A stretch of 64,000 bases of DNA. Source: Cupriavidus pauculus. GTDB taxonomy: Bacteria; Pseudomonadota; Gammaproteobacteria; Burkholderiales; Burkholderiaceae. The notes below the pieces were generated by a model that saw only the letters and a program-made list of their open reading frames with translations, did not search any database and was not told the DNA's origin. A program made the translations under genes and the position numbers. The stretch spans positions 62,001 to 126,000 of the forward strand of contig NZ_PJRP01000007.1 of the NCBI RefSeq assembly GCF_002858765.1. The letters are read 5' to 3'. Below, one piece after another: positions 1 to 10,605 of the stretch (the first letter of the stretch is position 1; each line of letters opens with the position of its first letter).

Positions 1-2
1 GC

Positions 3-1040
3 AATGGAAGCGATTCGCATTTCAGGGGCTTCCTTACCTATAGCGCGGTGCACGACGCGGACGGTCGCTACCTGGGCGGCGTGGTTGGCTATCTCGCCAA
101 TTCCACTCTGGAACAGCAGTACCTCCAAATCGGGACCCGGGGTTTTGACCTCGGCACCGGAGGCTTCGTAGCGGTGCTCGACCGAGACAGCGGTTCCGTG
201 CTCGCGCGGATGGGCGGATACCCGCCCCTTCCAGGTCATGCAGACGCGTCCGCCGCAATTGAGGTGGCCCTGGCCGCCGATACAGCCCTGCAAGCCCACC
301 GATTCGTCTCCCCCATCGACGGTGTGCGTCGGCAAGGCGTGTTCCTCAACATCAACCGGGGAAAATGGGTGCTGGTGGTGGCCGCATCGGATAGCGCCTT
401 CCTGCATGGCTGGCGACTGCGCGGGTGGCTGGGCGCTGGTGCGTTTCTCGCCATGGCTTACCTGCAGTGGATGCTGCTGCATTATGCGAATGACAAGTTC
501 CTGCAACGCGAACGCCTGACCCGGCTGGCCCTGCACGATCCCTTGACGGATCTGGCGAATCGTCGTCGCTTCGACGAGTGGGTCCGGGTCGCCCGCAATC
601 AGGCGAATCGCCTTGGTGTACCGCTGTGCGTGTTGTCCTTCGACCTGGACTTCTTCAAGAGGGTGAATGACACGTACGGACATGACGGTGGCGATGCCGT
701 CCTCAAGCACGTGGCCCACCTGCTGCGCAGCTCCCTGCGTGAAGGGGACATTGCCGCTCGCTTTGGGGGCGAAGAATTTGTCGCTGCCCTGGCCCATACT
801 TCCCTGGAGGGAGCCGCGGAGACTGCCGAACGCATTCGCGCCAGCATTGCCGCCGAGCCTGTGAAGTTCAACGGCCAGACCATTGCGATCACCACCAGCG
901 TCGGCGTCGCTCAGATGACGCCGGCTGAACTGGCAGCCAGCGACAGCATAGAGATTGCACTCGCCCGCGCCGACCAGGCGCTGTATCAGTCCAAGAGAAA
1001 TGGCCGCAACCAGGTCTCTGTGGCCCCCCATGACCAGTGA
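3..1040 (+). CDS. Membrane-anchored diguanylate cyclase (GGDEF), 5' end missing
   Basis: The frame is open from base 3, so the gene begins before the window; the GTG at 48 is probably internal. The first ~110 visible residues resemble the end of a periplasmic PAS/dCACHE sensor domain. One hydrophobic segment follows (about residues 125-148 counted from the GTG), then a complete GGDEF domain. The signature is GGEEF, an active variant, and an RxxD motif (REGD) sits five residues before it, which is the usual product-inhibition I-site. The protein should make cyclic-di-GMP from two GTP in response to an extracytoplasmic signal. The neighbours to the right are unrelated. Confidence 0.9.
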   Translation, partial: NGSDSHFRGFLTYSAVHDADGRYLGGVVGYLANSTLEQQYLQIGTRGFDLGTGGFVAVLDRDSGSVLARMGGYPPLPGHADASAAIEVALAADTALQAHRFVSPIDGVRRQGVFLNINRGKWVLVVAASDSAFLHGWRLRGWLGAGAFLAMAYLQWMLLHYANDKFLQRERLTRLALHDPLTDLANRRRFDEWVRVARNQANRLGVPLCVLSFDLDFFKRVNDTYGHDGGDAVLKHVAHLLRSSLREGDIAARFGGEEFVAALAHTSLEGAAETAERIRASIAAEPVKFNGQTIAITTSVGVAQMTPAELAASDSIEIALARADQALYQSKRNGRNQVSVAPHDQ

Positions 1041-1554
1041 CTGTGAGGAAGCATGGCTGACATCGCACACAATTTCCCTGCGGCACTGAACGTCTCGGAA
1101 CCACCACTTCCCAGACTACCCAGCGGGCCCTCAGTATGGGTTCAGAACGATCCCTCAAGGCGCCCATCGATGAAGCGCCGAAACAAAGCCGCCGGCGATA
1201 GCCGGCGGGTGTCAACAGCTCGATAAATGAATCGGTCCAGGGTACGCCCGATCCATTCGCGACCGCGTGAGTTTTGCCCGTGGTGAAGTTGCGCGATGGC
1301 AGGTAGTGCCGCTGCGCCCAGAATACCGGAAAGCACGACAGGTGATAGAACGAAGTGAAGTGACCCTGAGTTCGCTTTATGAGATTGAGCGAATCCTACT
1401 GCCTGCGCCCAGGCCCTGGTCCACGCTCTCGGGATGCCGGACAGCTACGGCGAGAACGGATCGCGCGTTGATCGGTCGTGGCGGCGGCACCTAAAGCAGC
1501 AGGCATGGCGTAGGCAGTGGGACCGGCAAATCAGCCTGTGATCTTGCCGTGAGC
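1041..1554. other. Gene-poor gap, no feature recognised
   Basis: About 510 bases between the diguanylate cyclase and a hypothetical gene. Short open frames exist on both strands, but none has a ribosome binding site, a recognisable domain or a codon pattern I would trust. I see no convincing terminator hairpin with a T-run after the cyclase. Confidence 0.4.
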
Positions 1555-2010
1555 CTACGCGTCGGCCCAGGTGAACAGGGTTCCCGCGTCGATCATTTGG
1601 ATGGCATAGGCTCGTGCGACAACCATGGCCTCGCCATCTGAACGGAATATGCCAGGCGCAGTAAGGTAGCCCGTTCTCCGATCGAAGATGTTCGCCGGTG
1701 AACTGGAACCATATACGCGAACTTCACCAGTCCATCGAGCCTGCACTTTTGATGCCGCGGACACTTCGTAACCAAAGTCCCCATAACGATGGATCGGGCC
1801 GATCCTCGCATCGACCCAGCGCATGCCGGCGCTTGTCGCTTTCTGCGACGCCTCTTGCGCTGTCCGATAGACATCCGGGCCAAGATCGATCACGTGATCA
1901 ACAGCCGAATTGGCACGATGCTCCGTCACAACCAGATGGGGGCTGTACTCGCCGCTGCCAAGCAGTTGCGGATTACAGTTGATCGTGTACCGCCTGTAGG
2001 TAGAAGCCAC
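1555..2010 (-). CDS. Hypothetical protein, 151 aa
   Basis: Starts at a GTG preceded by GGGAG about seven bases upstream, which supports this start. There is no signal peptide and no membrane segment. The N-terminal half reads as an alternating hydrophobic/polar beta-rich domain, and the whole has a globular composition with several Trp and Tyr. I do not recognise the family and assign no function. It lies near another small minus-strand hypothetical gene (2174-2434). The regular composition and good ribosome binding site argue that it is real. Confidence 0.6.
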   Translation of the reverse strand: MASTYRRYTINCNPQLLGSGEYSPHLVVTEHRANSAVDHVIDLGPDVYRTAQEASQKATSAGMRWVDARIGPIHRYGDFGYEVSAASKVQARWTGEVRVYGSSSPANIFDRRTGYLTAPGIFRSDGEAMVVARAYAIQMIDAGTLFTWADA

Positions 2011-2173
2011 GTGACGCTCCCAAGTTCGTGAAAGCCTAGCATGACGAAAGAACGCTCCATCGTCCTTAGCAGCTCAATGGCACTTGGCATCCTCAACGAC
2101 TAAAAGACGCAGGCCCGGCGGATCGAACCCTCAGTTGCTGGTTTCCGATTCAGGGAAATTCAGCAGAATTTGA

Positions 2174-2434
2174 TCAAGTCCAACATGCTTCCTGCAGGGG
2201 ATGACCGTGTGTAAGGGCAACCATCGTGCGAGCCGTGACCGGATTCTTGTCGATTCGAAGCAGCGCTTCGTTCATTGCGTCGCTCGCCGCAAGCTCGCGA
2301 GTCGGATAGGCGCTTCCATGGTTGCTGAATGTCGTGCGACCGTCGATGGTATAGGACCAATGCCAGTGCCTATATGTCCTCTCGACAACGTCAAATTTTA
2401 CATGGCAATCCTTGTACATCAGACTCTCGAACAT
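2174..2434 (-). CDS. Hypothetical protein, about 86 aa
   Basis: Small basic protein with an aromatic-rich patch (HWHWSY) followed by an Ala-rich helical stretch. The frame extends to a TTG at 2455, but the first ATG (2434) is the more likely start; another ATG lies at 2419 and the ribosome binding sites are weak. No domain is recognised. It resembles the small DUF-type proteins common in Cupriavidus and Ralstonia, such as the gene at 52835-53032, in size and in having a beta-hairpin followed by an Ala-rich helix. That resemblance is an impression and not an alignment. Confidence 0.5.
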   Translation of the reverse strand: MFESLMYKDCHVKFDVVERTYRHWHWSYTIDGRTTFSNHGSAYPTRELAASDAMNEALLRIDKNPVTARTMVALTHGHPLQEACWT

Positions 2435-3083
2435 AGTTCTCGCATTCAAACACAACTTGAGTTAGTAACCCTCAATACTCCAAAAGGCCATCGATTTCGG
2501 CCCGTCTTCCTGCGAGCTCCAGCAATGAGATATGCCCGATGTTGCGTGATCGAGTTCACGGCGCACCGTCACCCATCCGCGCCATTCAGGCGCACCCGCA
2601 CACGGGGCACCCCCACTGTACTCGCTATAGGACAGCGCTAGAGAATTTATTTTTTGGCTGTGAAAAGGAACTGAAAACCCTCCAGCCAACGCCATACATG
2701 AGAATGCAGGTTCTCCGAGCACGAGGCACGTTCCCAAATGACGTGCAGTTCGAGATCACCGAACCGGGCCGTTAACGCATTCCATGCGGGATTTGTGCTC
2801 GCGGGGAGAATCTCGGCGACTATCACGTTCCGAATCGGTTGGAGTCATCCCCGCATCTTTCGAATCGACAATACGCGCGGATCGTCCGCACCAAGGCCTT
2901 CCTGATCCGTCCACCCCGTTGCCGAGATACCGCACATTGCGTCCGGGCCCGGTATGTCCGAGAAGCCGTTGAACGGCAAGCACGTTCCTCGCGAGCCGGT
3001 GGAAAGCGGGCACCTAGAAGTGCCCAGTCGTCAGGTGATTCAACCGTGAAGTGCTGAACCACCGCCATGCCAATGGCAGACTG
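2435..3083. other. Intergenic stretch, no gene recognised
   Basis: About 650 bases downstream of the cus operon. Several short frames overlap on both strands, and none carries a recognisable domain. An imperfect inverted repeat (GCCAT-gcca-ATGGC, near 3065-3080) lies just after the cusF stop codon but lacks a T-run, so it is not a confident terminator. Confidence 0.35.
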
Positions 3084-3428
3084 TTACTTTCGTAGATCCA
3101 CGACAGTGGCTTTGCCATCAACCGTATCGAATGTTGCTGACACCTGGTCTCCTTCCTTCAGCCCTTTGAGCATTGCCGGGTCCTTGACCGGGAATGCCAT
3201 GGTCATGGCAGACATCCCCAGGTTTCCAATGGGCCCATGCTTGAGGGTCACCTTACCAGTTGCCGCATCAATCTTCCGAACTTCGGCAGGAACCGGCCGG
3301 GGGACCTTCATCGCCCCCGCAGGCGATGTCATTTCCATACCGTCCATGGTTGCGGCGATGCTCGGAAGCGCGGTGCCCATAGCCAGCCCAAGCGCCATCG
3401 CGGCCAGTGTCACGTTCAGGGTTTTCAT
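3084..3428 (-). CDS. cusF: Periplasmic copper/silver-binding protein, CusF family
   Basis: 114 aa. An N-terminal signal peptide (cleavage near residues 25-27, after SIAA) is followed by a Met-rich linker and a CusF OB-fold domain. The metal-site pattern is visible as H64, M75 and M77 (HGPI...AMTM). The tryptophan that caps Cu(I) in classical CusF is replaced by methionine (M72). CusF proteins ferry Cu(I)/Ag(I) in the periplasm to the CusCBA pump. The ATG overlaps the cusA stop by 4 bp, so the genes are translationally coupled as the last gene of cusCBAF. Name and role rest on family motifs and context. Confidence 0.92.
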   Translation of the reverse strand: MKTLNVTLAAMALGLAMGTALPSIAATMDGMEMTSPAGAMKVPRPVPAEVRKIDAATGKVTLKHGPIGNLGMSAMTMAFPVKDPAMLKGLKEGDQVSATFDTVDGKATVVDLRK

Positions 3429-6400
3429 GCTTTCTCCTTAAGGTTGAGGGAGTGAGAGATAGGGGAAGCGTTTTTCGTTTGCCGACCACGCATCAACAAA
3501 TACACTGCGGGAACGACGAACAGCGAGACGATTGGCGCGGTCACCATGCCACCAACCATTGGTGCCGCAATGCGCTGCATGACTTCCGATCCGGTGCCAT
3601 GGGACCACATGATGGGAAGTAAACCGGCCAGGATGACCGCCACGGTCATCGCTTTGGGCCGCACGCGCTGCACCGCGCCTTCCTGGATGGCAGCGAGCAA
3701 TGCGGCCACATCACTTTCGCCTCGCGTCTGATGATCTTGCCAAGCATGCTTCAGATAAAGCAGCATGATCACGCCGAACTCGGCAGCCACGCCGGCCAGC
3801 GCAATAAAGCCGACCACGCTCGCCACGGAAAGGTTGTAGCCAAGCAGGTAGAGCAACCAGAATCCCCCGATCAGCGCCAGCGGCAGCGTGCCCATGATCA
3901 AGACGGCTTCGTCGACTCGACCAAACACCAGGTAGAGCAGCACAAAGATGATCAGTAGCGTGAATGGCACCACGATCTTCAGCTTTGCACTGGCACGCTC
4001 CAGGTATTCGAATTGGCCAGACCAACTGAGCGAATAGCCCGCAGGCATCGGCACGGCCTTGCCCACAGCTGTCTGCATGTCGCGCACCGCAGAGCGCAGG
4101 TCTCGCCCGCGGATATCGACGTAGATCCAACCGGATAGCCGCGCATTCTCACTTCGCAACATCGGCGGGCCCTGCACTACCTGAATACGCGCCACATCAG
4201 ACAGCACGATCTGCTGGCCACGGTCCGTTACGATCGGCAAGCTACGCAACCGCTCGACCGAATCACGATACTCCCGCGGATAGCGCAAATTGATCGGAAA
4301 GCGCGCCAGTCCATCCACCACCTCGCCAACGTTGTCGCCACCAATCGCCGACGACACAACGCTCTGCACCGCGTCGATATTGAGCCCGTAACGACCAGCG
4401 GCAGCGCGATCGATGTCGACGTCAATGTAGCGGCCACCGGTCAGGCGTTCGGCCAACGCCGATGTGACCCCTGGCACGGCTTTCACAGTCTCCTCAATGC
4501 GTGTGGCGATCCGGTCAATCTCTTTTAGATCAGTACCCGCAACCTTGATGCCGACCGGGCTCTTGATGCCAGTGGCCAGCATGTCGATACGGTTGCGGAT
4601 TGGTGGGACCCAGATGTTGGACAGCCCGGGCACCTTCACCACGCGATCGAGTTCCTCCACCAGTTTGTCCGGGGTCATGCCGGCACGCCACTGGTCACGC
4701 GGCTTGAACTGGACCGTGGTCTCGAACATCTCGAGCGGCGCCGGGTCGGTAGCGGAGTCTGCCCGGCCAGCCTTGCCATGCACGGTCGCCACCTCGGGCA
4801 CCGACTTGATCATCCGGTCGGTTTGCTGAAGCAGTTGTGCCGCTTTGCCGACCGACAGACCCGGCAATGCGGATGGCATATAGAGCAAATCGCCCTCATC
4901 CAGCGGCGGCATGAATTCTCCACCAGTCCTCAGGATTGGCCAGACGGTTGCAGCCAGCAGGATCGCAGCCACAACCACCGTCGTGCGCGGGTACCGCAGC
5001 ACCTTCGCAAGCATCGGCTGATAGACCCAAATCAACCAGCGATTGACCGGGTTCGCCTGCTCCGCCGGAATGCGGCCGCGAATGAGGTAGCCCATTAGCA
5101 CGGGCACCAGCGTGATGGAAAGGCCAGCCGCTGCCGCCATCGAGTAGGTCTTGGTGAATGCCAGAGGCGAGAACAGGCGACCTTCCTGCGCCTCCAGCGT
5201 AAACACTGGCACGAAAGACAACGTAATAATCAGCAGCGAGAAGAACAGGGCTGGCCCCACCTCAGCAGCCGAGTCTCCGATCACGCGCCAGCGCGCCTCT
5301 CCAGTCAACGACTCGCCTGGATGATCAAACTGCCAGTGTTCTAGATGCTTGTGCGCGTTCTCGATCATCACCACAGCGGCGTCAACCATGGCACCAATCG
5401 CGATGGCAATACCACCTAACGACATGATGTTTGCATTGACCCCTTGATAGCGCATCACCAGGAACGCGGCTAGCACGCCTAGTGGCAACGAAACGATCGC
5501 CACCAACGCGGAGCGCAAATGGAACAGGAAAGCCAGGCAAACCAGTGCCACCACCACAAATTCCTCGATGAGCTTGTGGCTCAGATTGTCGACTGCACGA
5601 TGAATCAGCGCCGAGCGGTCGTACGTAGTAACGATCTCCACGCCGGGCGGCAGGCTCTTTCGGAGCACATCCATCTTGACCTTGACGGCATCAATGGTTT
5701 CCAGTGCATTCTTGCCCGAACGCATTACGATGACACCGCCGGCAACTTCGCCTTCTCCGTTGAGATCGGCAAGACCGCGTCGCGTCTCCGGACCGAGTTG
5801 AATCGTCGCAACATCGCCCAACCGTACTGGAATGCCGGCGTTGCTCGTCTCAATGGGGATCTGCCTGAAGTCGTCGAGCGACTTCAGATAGCCTGACGCA
5901 CGAACCATATACTCGGCTTCTCCGAGTTCCAGTACCGCCCCTCCTGCCTCCTGGTTGGCACCGCGAATCGCCGACAGTACCTTACCCTGCGACAGGTTGT
6001 AGGCCCGCAGTCGATCCGGCATCAGGACGATCTGATACTGCCGCACCATGCCGCCGAGCGATGCAACCTCCGCCACGTTCGGCAACGATTTCAGCTCGAA
6101 ACGGAGGAACCAGTCCTGCAGGGCCCGCAACTGGCTCAGGTCGTGCTGCCCCGTGCGGTCGACCAGCGCGTACTCATAGATCCAGCCCACTCCAGTGGCA
6201 TCAGGCCCCAGTGCAGGCCGGGCCGCCGCTGGTAGGCGAGCTTGCACTTGGTTCAGATACTCCAGCACCCGCGAACGTGCCCAATAGGGGTCAGTACCAT
6301 CCTCGAAGAGCACGTAGACGAAGGAATCGCCGAAGAAGGAATAGCCACGCACCGTTTTCGCACCGGGCACGGACAGCATTGTGGTGGTCAGCGGATAGGT

Positions 6401-6598
6401 CACCTGGTTTTCGACGAGCTGTGGGGCCTGTCCAGGAAACGGGGTACGAATGATGACCTGCGTGTCCGACAGGTCGGGCAAGGCGTCCAAAGGTATGCTG
6501 TGCACCGCCCACAAGCCCCAGACGGTCACCATGACCGTCACCAGCAAGACAAGGAAGCGGTTGCGGATGGACGCGAGAATGACATGCGCAATCATCAT
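3425..6598 (-). CDS. cusA: Heavy-metal RND efflux pump, CusA type
   Basis: 1057 aa, the usual size for HME-RND pumps. It has an N-terminal transmembrane helix, two large periplasmic loops and two blocks of TM helices. The TM4 motif [16 protein letters not shown] is the signature of the Cu/Ag (HME4, CusA) branch and differs from the CzcA motif. It exports Cu(I)/Ag(I) from periplasm and cytoplasm through CusC using the proton gradient. The start overlaps the cusB stop and the stop overlaps the cusF start, each by 4 bp (ATGA). No truncation is seen. The metal specificity is inferred from the motif and from the flanking CusF and CusB. Confidence 0.96.
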   Translation of the reverse strand: MMIAHVILASIRNRFLVLLVTVMVTVWGLWAVHSIPLDALPDLSDTQVIIRTPFPGQAPQLVENQVTYPLTTTMLSVPGAKTVRGYSFFGDSFVYVLFEDGTDPYWARSRVLEYLNQVQARLPAAARPALGPDATGVGWIYEYALVDRTGQHDLSQLRALQDWFLRFELKSLPNVAEVASLGGMVRQYQIVLMPDRLRAYNLSQGKVLSAIRGANQEAGGAVLELGEAEYMVRASGYLKSLDDFRQIPIETSNAGIPVRLGDVATIQLGPETRRGLADLNGEGEVAGGVIVMRSGKNALETIDAVKVKMDVLRKSLPPGVEIVTTYDRSALIHRAVDNLSHKLIEEFVVVALVCLAFLFHLRSALVAIVSLPLGVLAAFLVMRYQGVNANIMSLGGIAIAIGAMVDAAVVMIENAHKHLEHWQFDHPGESLTGEARWRVIGDSAAEVGPALFFSLLIITLSFVPVFTLEAQEGRLFSPLAFTKTYSMAAAAGLSITLVPVLMGYLIRGRIPAEQANPVNRWLIWVYQPMLAKVLRYPRTTVVVAAILLAATVWPILRTGGEFMPPLDEGDLLYMPSALPGLSVGKAAQLLQQTDRMIKSVPEVATVHGKAGRADSATDPAPLEMFETTVQFKPRDQWRAGMTPDKLVEELDRVVKVPGLSNIWVPPIRNRIDMLATGIKSPVGIKVAGTDLKEIDRIATRIEETVKAVPGVTSALAERLTGGRYIDVDIDRAAAGRYGLNIDAVQSVVSSAIGGDNVGEVVDGLARFPINLRYPREYRDSVERLRSLPIVTDRGQQIVLSDVARIQVVQGPPMLRSENARLSGWIYVDIRGRDLRSAVRDMQTAVGKAVPMPAGYSLSWSGQFEYLERASAKLKIVVPFTLLIIFVLLYLVFGRVDEAVLIMGTLPLALIGGFWLLYLLGYNLSVASVVGFIALAGVAAEFGVIMLLYLKHAWQDHQTRGESDVAALLAAIQEGAVQRVRPKAMTVAVILAGLLPIMWSHGTGSEVMQRIAAPMVGGMVTAPIVSLFVVPAVYLLMRGRQTKNASPISHSLNLKEKA

Positions 6599-8130
6599 TT
6601 GCCTCCACCGGCCGTTGCCGGCTTCTCTGCAGGTTGAACCGCCGACAGTGTGGCCACGCCGTCCTGGTCCAGACGGAAATGGAAGCGAATACGATCTCCC
6701 GGCTTTACGCCTTTGAGCAGCGCCGGATCATTCGTCCCAAAGTCCATCGTCATCGCGCCCCATTTTGTCGAGGGGATTGGTCCATGAGAGATGGTGAGGC
6801 CATCCGGGTTCACCGACTCGACTCGGCCCGTGCCTTCGTGCTCCTGAACGGCGGCGGCAGACGCGGAGACATCGCCGGCTGGCGCCATCCGGCTCAGCGT
6901 CCCGCGAAGACTGGCGTCAGAATCGATCAGAAACTGGCCAGATGCCACCACCTTCTGTCCGGGTTTCAGACCAGAAACCACTTCGACCATCCCCTCCGAT
7001 TCACGTCCGATGCGAATTTCAGTGGGCACGTAGCCTTGCTGACCGGCGTCCATCATGACGAGATTCCGCTGGCCAGCATGGATCACCGCTTCCGACGGGA
7101 TCTGCAGCACATCTTCCCGATCGTTACTTTCAAATCGGATGCTCGCGAACATGCCCGGCATCAGTCTGCGCTGCTTGTTCGGCAGAATGACGCGCACCTT
7201 TACGGTTCGCGTGGCGGCGTTGACGTCCGGCAGGATCGCATCGATCTTGCCGGCCACAGGCTCCGGCACGCCCGTCGCTGAAACCGTGACAGTCTGGCCC
7301 GGGGCAACCAGCCTCGTCTGGGCTTCGGGCACCTCGGCAATGACCCATACCTGGCCAAGGTCGGCCAGTCGGAAGAGCGTCGTGCCGGGTGTGACCGTCA
7401 TGCCCTCGCGTACGCCAATCTCGGTGACTACACCATCGAGCGGGCTGGCAATGCCCTGCCCCGACTGCAATTTGCCTGATCGGACCACGGCATCGGCCTG
7501 TGCAGGTGTCATGCCGGACTGCAGCATGCGCGCTCTTGCCGCACTGGCAAGGTCGCCTTGCGTCCCCGACGGTAGGCGAGCGACCGCAAGGTATTCTTCC
7601 TGTGCCGCTATCCAGTCCGGCGAATAGAGGTCGACCAGTATCTGCCCCCGCCGCACCGTATCGAGGGTTGCACGCACGCCTACGTGCTGGACAAATCCCG
7701 TCGTACGCGCCTGAACGACCTGGATGCTGCGCTCATCGATCGCCACGTTGCCAGGGGCTTCCAGTACAGTGCCCATGCGCGCCGCCTTAACCTCTACCGT
7801 TCGAATGCCCAGGTTCTGGGCTACATGGCTGTCAATTGTGACGCCGCTGTTGCCTCCGTCTGGGCCGTCGCCATCCGCATAGACGGGCACCAGTTGCATA
7901 TCCATAAACGGAGATTTTCCCGGTTTGTCAAAGCGCTGGCCCGGGACCATCGGATCGTGCCAGTACAGAATCTTCTTGCCGGTCTTCGGATCGATATCAC
8001 CGGCCTTGGCCTGGTTGCCGGCTTCCGACAGTGTCTGGATCTGGTGCAAACTGCCTAGGCGGTAACCGCCGTAGCCAGCCGCTCCGACCATGATCAGGCA
8101 CGTCACGGCGACTTTCAGTCGGGCGTTCAT
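6595..8130 (-). CDS. cusB: RND periplasmic adaptor CusB with a C-terminal CusF-like domain
   Basis: 511 aa, longer than E. coli CusB (about 400). Order: N-terminal membrane anchor or signal (residues 8-25); a heavy-metal-binding domain of the YWHDPM...PGKSPFMDM type (about 54-85); barrel-sandwich, alpha-hairpin and beta-barrel adaptor domains (about 100-415); then a complete CusF-like domain (about 433-500). The fused CusF keeps all four ligands as H449, W457, M460 and M462. The protein should link CusA to CusC and pass metal to CusA. It overlaps cusC and cusA by 4 bp each. The fusion means this operon carries two CusF modules, one fused and one free. Confidence 0.95.
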   Translation of the reverse strand: MNARLKVAVTCLIMVGAAGYGGYRLGSLHQIQTLSEAGNQAKAGDIDPKTGKKILYWHDPMVPGQRFDKPGKSPFMDMQLVPVYADGDGPDGGNSGVTIDSHVAQNLGIRTVEVKAARMGTVLEAPGNVAIDERSIQVVQARTTGFVQHVGVRATLDTVRRGQILVDLYSPDWIAAQEEYLAVARLPSGTQGDLASAARARMLQSGMTPAQADAVVRSGKLQSGQGIASPLDGVVTEIGVREGMTVTPGTTLFRLADLGQVWVIAEVPEAQTRLVAPGQTVTVSATGVPEPVAGKIDAILPDVNAATRTVKVRVILPNKQRRLMPGMFASIRFESNDREDVLQIPSEAVIHAGQRNLVMMDAGQQGYVPTEIRIGRESEGMVEVVSGLKPGQKVVASGQFLIDSDASLRGTLSRMAPAGDVSASAAAVQEHEGTGRVESVNPDGLTISHGPIPSTKWGAMTMDFGTNDPALLKGVKPGDRIRFHFRLDQDGVATLSAVQPAEKPATAGGGK

Positions 8131-9428
8131 TGAAAATCCTTGTTGGTCGAGACGGTTTGCGCCGTGGGCATGGGTGCTAGGAACGTCAACTCAACCCAAA
8201 CCCGGGCTGTTCGCTGCTCAAGGGCCAAGCGCTCCAGCGCAGTGTCGATGGCGCGGTGATTGGCCTCCGCCACAGCGAGCAACGATCCGGTATTGGCGCG
8301 ATACGCCGTCAGCGCAGCGTCCGCCTGGGCGTTGGCCAGCGGCAGCGTAGCGTCGTCGAAGCGTTTGAGGCGCTCGAGGTTGCGACGCAGTTCGACCAAG
8401 CGCGTGCCCACCAAAGCGTCGGTATTGCGCTGGACGATCTCCGCCTTGGCGCGCGCGGCCTCGGCCTGTGCGAGTCGAGCGGCCACCTCCCGATCCTGCC
8501 GGTTTGCGCGGTCCCACAGCAGCGGAACGCTGACATTGACCGATGCCATGTTTGAGTAGGCGGACCCGCGCTGGCTGTACATCAACTCGACGGTAACGTC
8601 CGGCTTGCGAGACTCGTCGGCCACACGGACTTCGCTTTCTGCAAGCGTGACATCGCGCTGGGCGGCCGCGATCTCCGGCACGCCTTCATACCGGGCGCGC
8701 ATGAGTTGCTCTGCAAGTGGCGGCACTTTCAGTGTCGGGCGCTCGCCGAGCGGTCGCGATGCGTCGGCACCTATCCAGCGCGATAGATTTACGTTGGCAG
8801 CGTCCAGGGCCGCCTGGTTCTCGCTTTCGCGGTCGCGCAGCTTCTGCAGTTCAAGCTGTGCCGCCAACACGTCTGCTCGCGTACCGCGACCGCTGCGATA
8901 GGCCGCGTTCGCTGCTTCCAGTGTCAGGCTCAACGGATGACTGTGATGGCCAAGCAAAGTGGCAGCCTGTTCGGCGTACCACCGATCGATCCAGGCCGCA
9001 GCGGCGCTACGCTGGACATTGGTGACACCAACCATTCGCTGAGCGTCGGCAGAAGCGGCCTCGGCTTCGAACCGTGCGGAGCGTGCTCGACGCTTATCTG
9101 CGCGGGTGAACTCCTGCATGACGCTGATGGAACGCATCGTCATGGAGTCACGGCTTAGCGAGAACTTGTCCGGACCGTCTGCCGGTACGTTATTCAGGCC
9201 GAACTTCAGAATCGGATCGGGTAACTGCCCGGCCGCGACAGCCATCTGCACGGCGGATTCGATGGCGCCGCGCGTGTTCTCGGCGTCGCTGGCGCGCGAT
9301 GTGGCGAGCGCTGCGGCCTCTTCAATGGATAAGGCAGGGGCGGCATGCGATGGCGCGGCAAGCGCCATCGACATGCCAAGCATGGACGCCAATCGTAGCG
9401 TCCACCTCAGGCAAGGCGGGAATGACAT
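8127..9428 (-). CDS. cusC: Outer-membrane efflux channel, CusC/TolC family
   Basis: 433 aa. The start chosen is the ATG at 9428, preceded by GGAGG four bases upstream; an in-frame start 27 bases further up (9455) lacks such a site. A signal peptide (SMALAAPSHA) is followed by two repeated TolC-type alpha-helical halves rich in Ala, Arg and Glu. It forms the outer-membrane duct of the CusCBA tripartite pump. As the first pump gene of the operon it overlaps cusB by 4 bp. The sequence reads more like the CzcC/CopC-type OMFs of Cupriavidus than E. coli CusC, so the symbol follows context. Confidence 0.9.
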   Translation of the reverse strand: MSFPPCLRWTLRLASMLGMSMALAAPSHAAPALSIEEAAALATSRASDAENTRGAIESAVQMAVAAGQLPDPILKFGLNNVPADGPDKFSLSRDSMTMRSISVMQEFTRADKRRARSARFEAEAASADAQRMVGVTNVQRSAAAAWIDRWYAEQAATLLGHHSHPLSLTLEAANAAYRSGRGTRADVLAAQLELQKLRDRESENQAALDAANVNLSRWIGADASRPLGERPTLKVPPLAEQLMRARYEGVPEIAAAQRDVTLAESEVRVADESRKPDVTVELMYSQRGSAYSNMASVNVSVPLLWDRANRQDREVAARLAQAEAARAKAEIVQRNTDALVGTRLVELRRNLERLKRFDDATLPLANAQADAALTAYRANTGSLLAVAEANHRAIDTALERLALEQRTARVWVELTFLAPMPTAQTVSTNKDFQ

Positions 9429-9500
9429 AAAGCCTCCGGAAACGACGACCACCACTCCCGTGCTAGTGGGAGCGACAAGACTGTGGCGTGGCTTCGGAGG

Positions 9501-9977
9501 CTACGTGCGGAAACAGCAGTGGAGGATGGTGTGCGGCGGGGGCGGCGCGCGCGGCTGCGCGTTAGCGCGCATCACGAAAAACGATGCACGGCCCTGCACT
9601 GGCGGCTCGACCAGGCTGCCGACAAGGACCGGAATGAATGGGGGAATCTGCGGAGCCGGATGATCGGCGTGCTTGGAATCCGCCTGACAATGGCCCATGC
9701 AGAACGCCTTCTCGCCGTTAAACTGCGCGGCGCCCTGATCCTCCATATCCGCCATATCGGGACAACACCCCATGCCGTCCATTGCCTCCAGCTGCGTGGG
9801 CTCCCCGACCGCACTCGCGCCTGTCGTGCAGGCATAGGCGGCCGTTGCCAGCTGAACTGACAGGAACACAACCAGCAGGAGACCGGCAAACCAAGCGTGC
9901 CGGCGGACCAAGGATCGCACGATGAATGATGGTGTTGGAATTGTGACGAGAATAACCGCTTTCGATTCAGTTTTCAA
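9501..9977 (-). CDS. Cys/Met-rich secreted small protein upstream of cusC
   Basis: Up to 158 aa from a TTG; a GTG at 9920 is an alternative start and neither has a strong ribosome binding site. A hydrophobic segment ending ATAAYA looks like a signal peptide. The mature part has a Met/Cys patch (MDGMGCCPDMADM), a CMGHC motif and a Pro-rich tail ending HCCFRT. That architecture recalls the small CzcI/DUF2946-like proteins often found in front of metal-efflux operons. Metal binding or sensing in the periplasm is plausible but not shown. It lies 73 bp upstream of cusC on the same strand and is probably co-transcribed. Confidence 0.65.
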   Translation of the reverse strand: MKTESKAVILVTIPTPSFIVRSLVRRHAWFAGLLLVVFLSVQLATAAYACTTGASAVGEPTQLEAMDGMGCCPDMADMEDQGAAQFNGEKAFCMGHCQADSKHADHPAPQIPPFIPVLVGSLVEPPVQGRASFFVMRANAQPRAPPPPHTILHCCFRT

Positions 9978-10030
9978 AGGCTGGGCACCGCAACGCGAAC
10001 GGCTGTCGGTGCCCGCCTTCGTCCTACGCG

Positions 10031-10501
10031 TCAGGCTCGCTGTGCGTCGTCATGAACGCGCGCGCCGTCCGTGTAGGGATCGCGTGCCCTGGAAGGCGGC
10101 GCCGATACTCCTGTACTGTCCATCCCCGCCAGCGACATGTCTACATCAGCAGGGAGGACCGGCGTGACAGTACGGCCGCCATCCAGGTACGGACTGCGCA
10201 TTTCCTTGACCGACGTCAGCATATTGGTCCAGACCAGGGGCAAACTGTTCCATCCGCTGCCCGTGTTTCTATACGATCCAACGGCGTTGCCTTCCGATAG
10301 CGAATCAGGCTTGGACATGGATGACCGATGCAACATTTGAACGCAGGTGACCGCTTCGGGTTGCTGCAGTTGCGCTACCGTTGCTTGGGCGAGATGCGCA
10401 GCCAGGCGGGCGCGCTCAATGACAGTCCAGTCTGGGCCCGCAAAAGCGGTGACAGCCGTACCTGCAAATGCCAGTACAACACTGATCTTGATGACATTCA
10501 T
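10031..10501 (-). CDS. Small secreted protein of unknown function, cus-linked
   Basis: 156 aa from the ATG at 10501; the frame extends further upstream, but this ATG begins a clear signal peptide (MNVIKISVVLAFAGTAVTAFA) with a weak GGA-type site before it. The mature protein begins with a helical stretch and then a low-complexity, Met-containing, Ser/Asp/Pro-rich tail. No family is recognised. It sits between two other exported proteins on the strand of the cus operon, so a periplasmic role in copper or silver stress is an inference from position only. Confidence 0.6.
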   Translation of the reverse strand: MNVIKISVVLAFAGTAVTAFAGPDWTVIERARLAAHLAQATVAQLQQPEAVTCVQMLHRSSMSKPDSLSEGNAVGSYRNTGSGWNSLPLVWTNMLTSVKEMRSPYLDGGRTVTPVLPADVDMSLAGMDSTGVSAPPSRARDPYTDGARVHDDAQRA

Positions 10502-10605
10502 GATGATTTTCCGTTGAAATTCTTGAAATTCGATGAGTTTGCTGAAAGGCGAAACGCACAACGCGATTCGAGCCTTGCCAGCTACGCGACACGACAAAAC
10601 GAATT

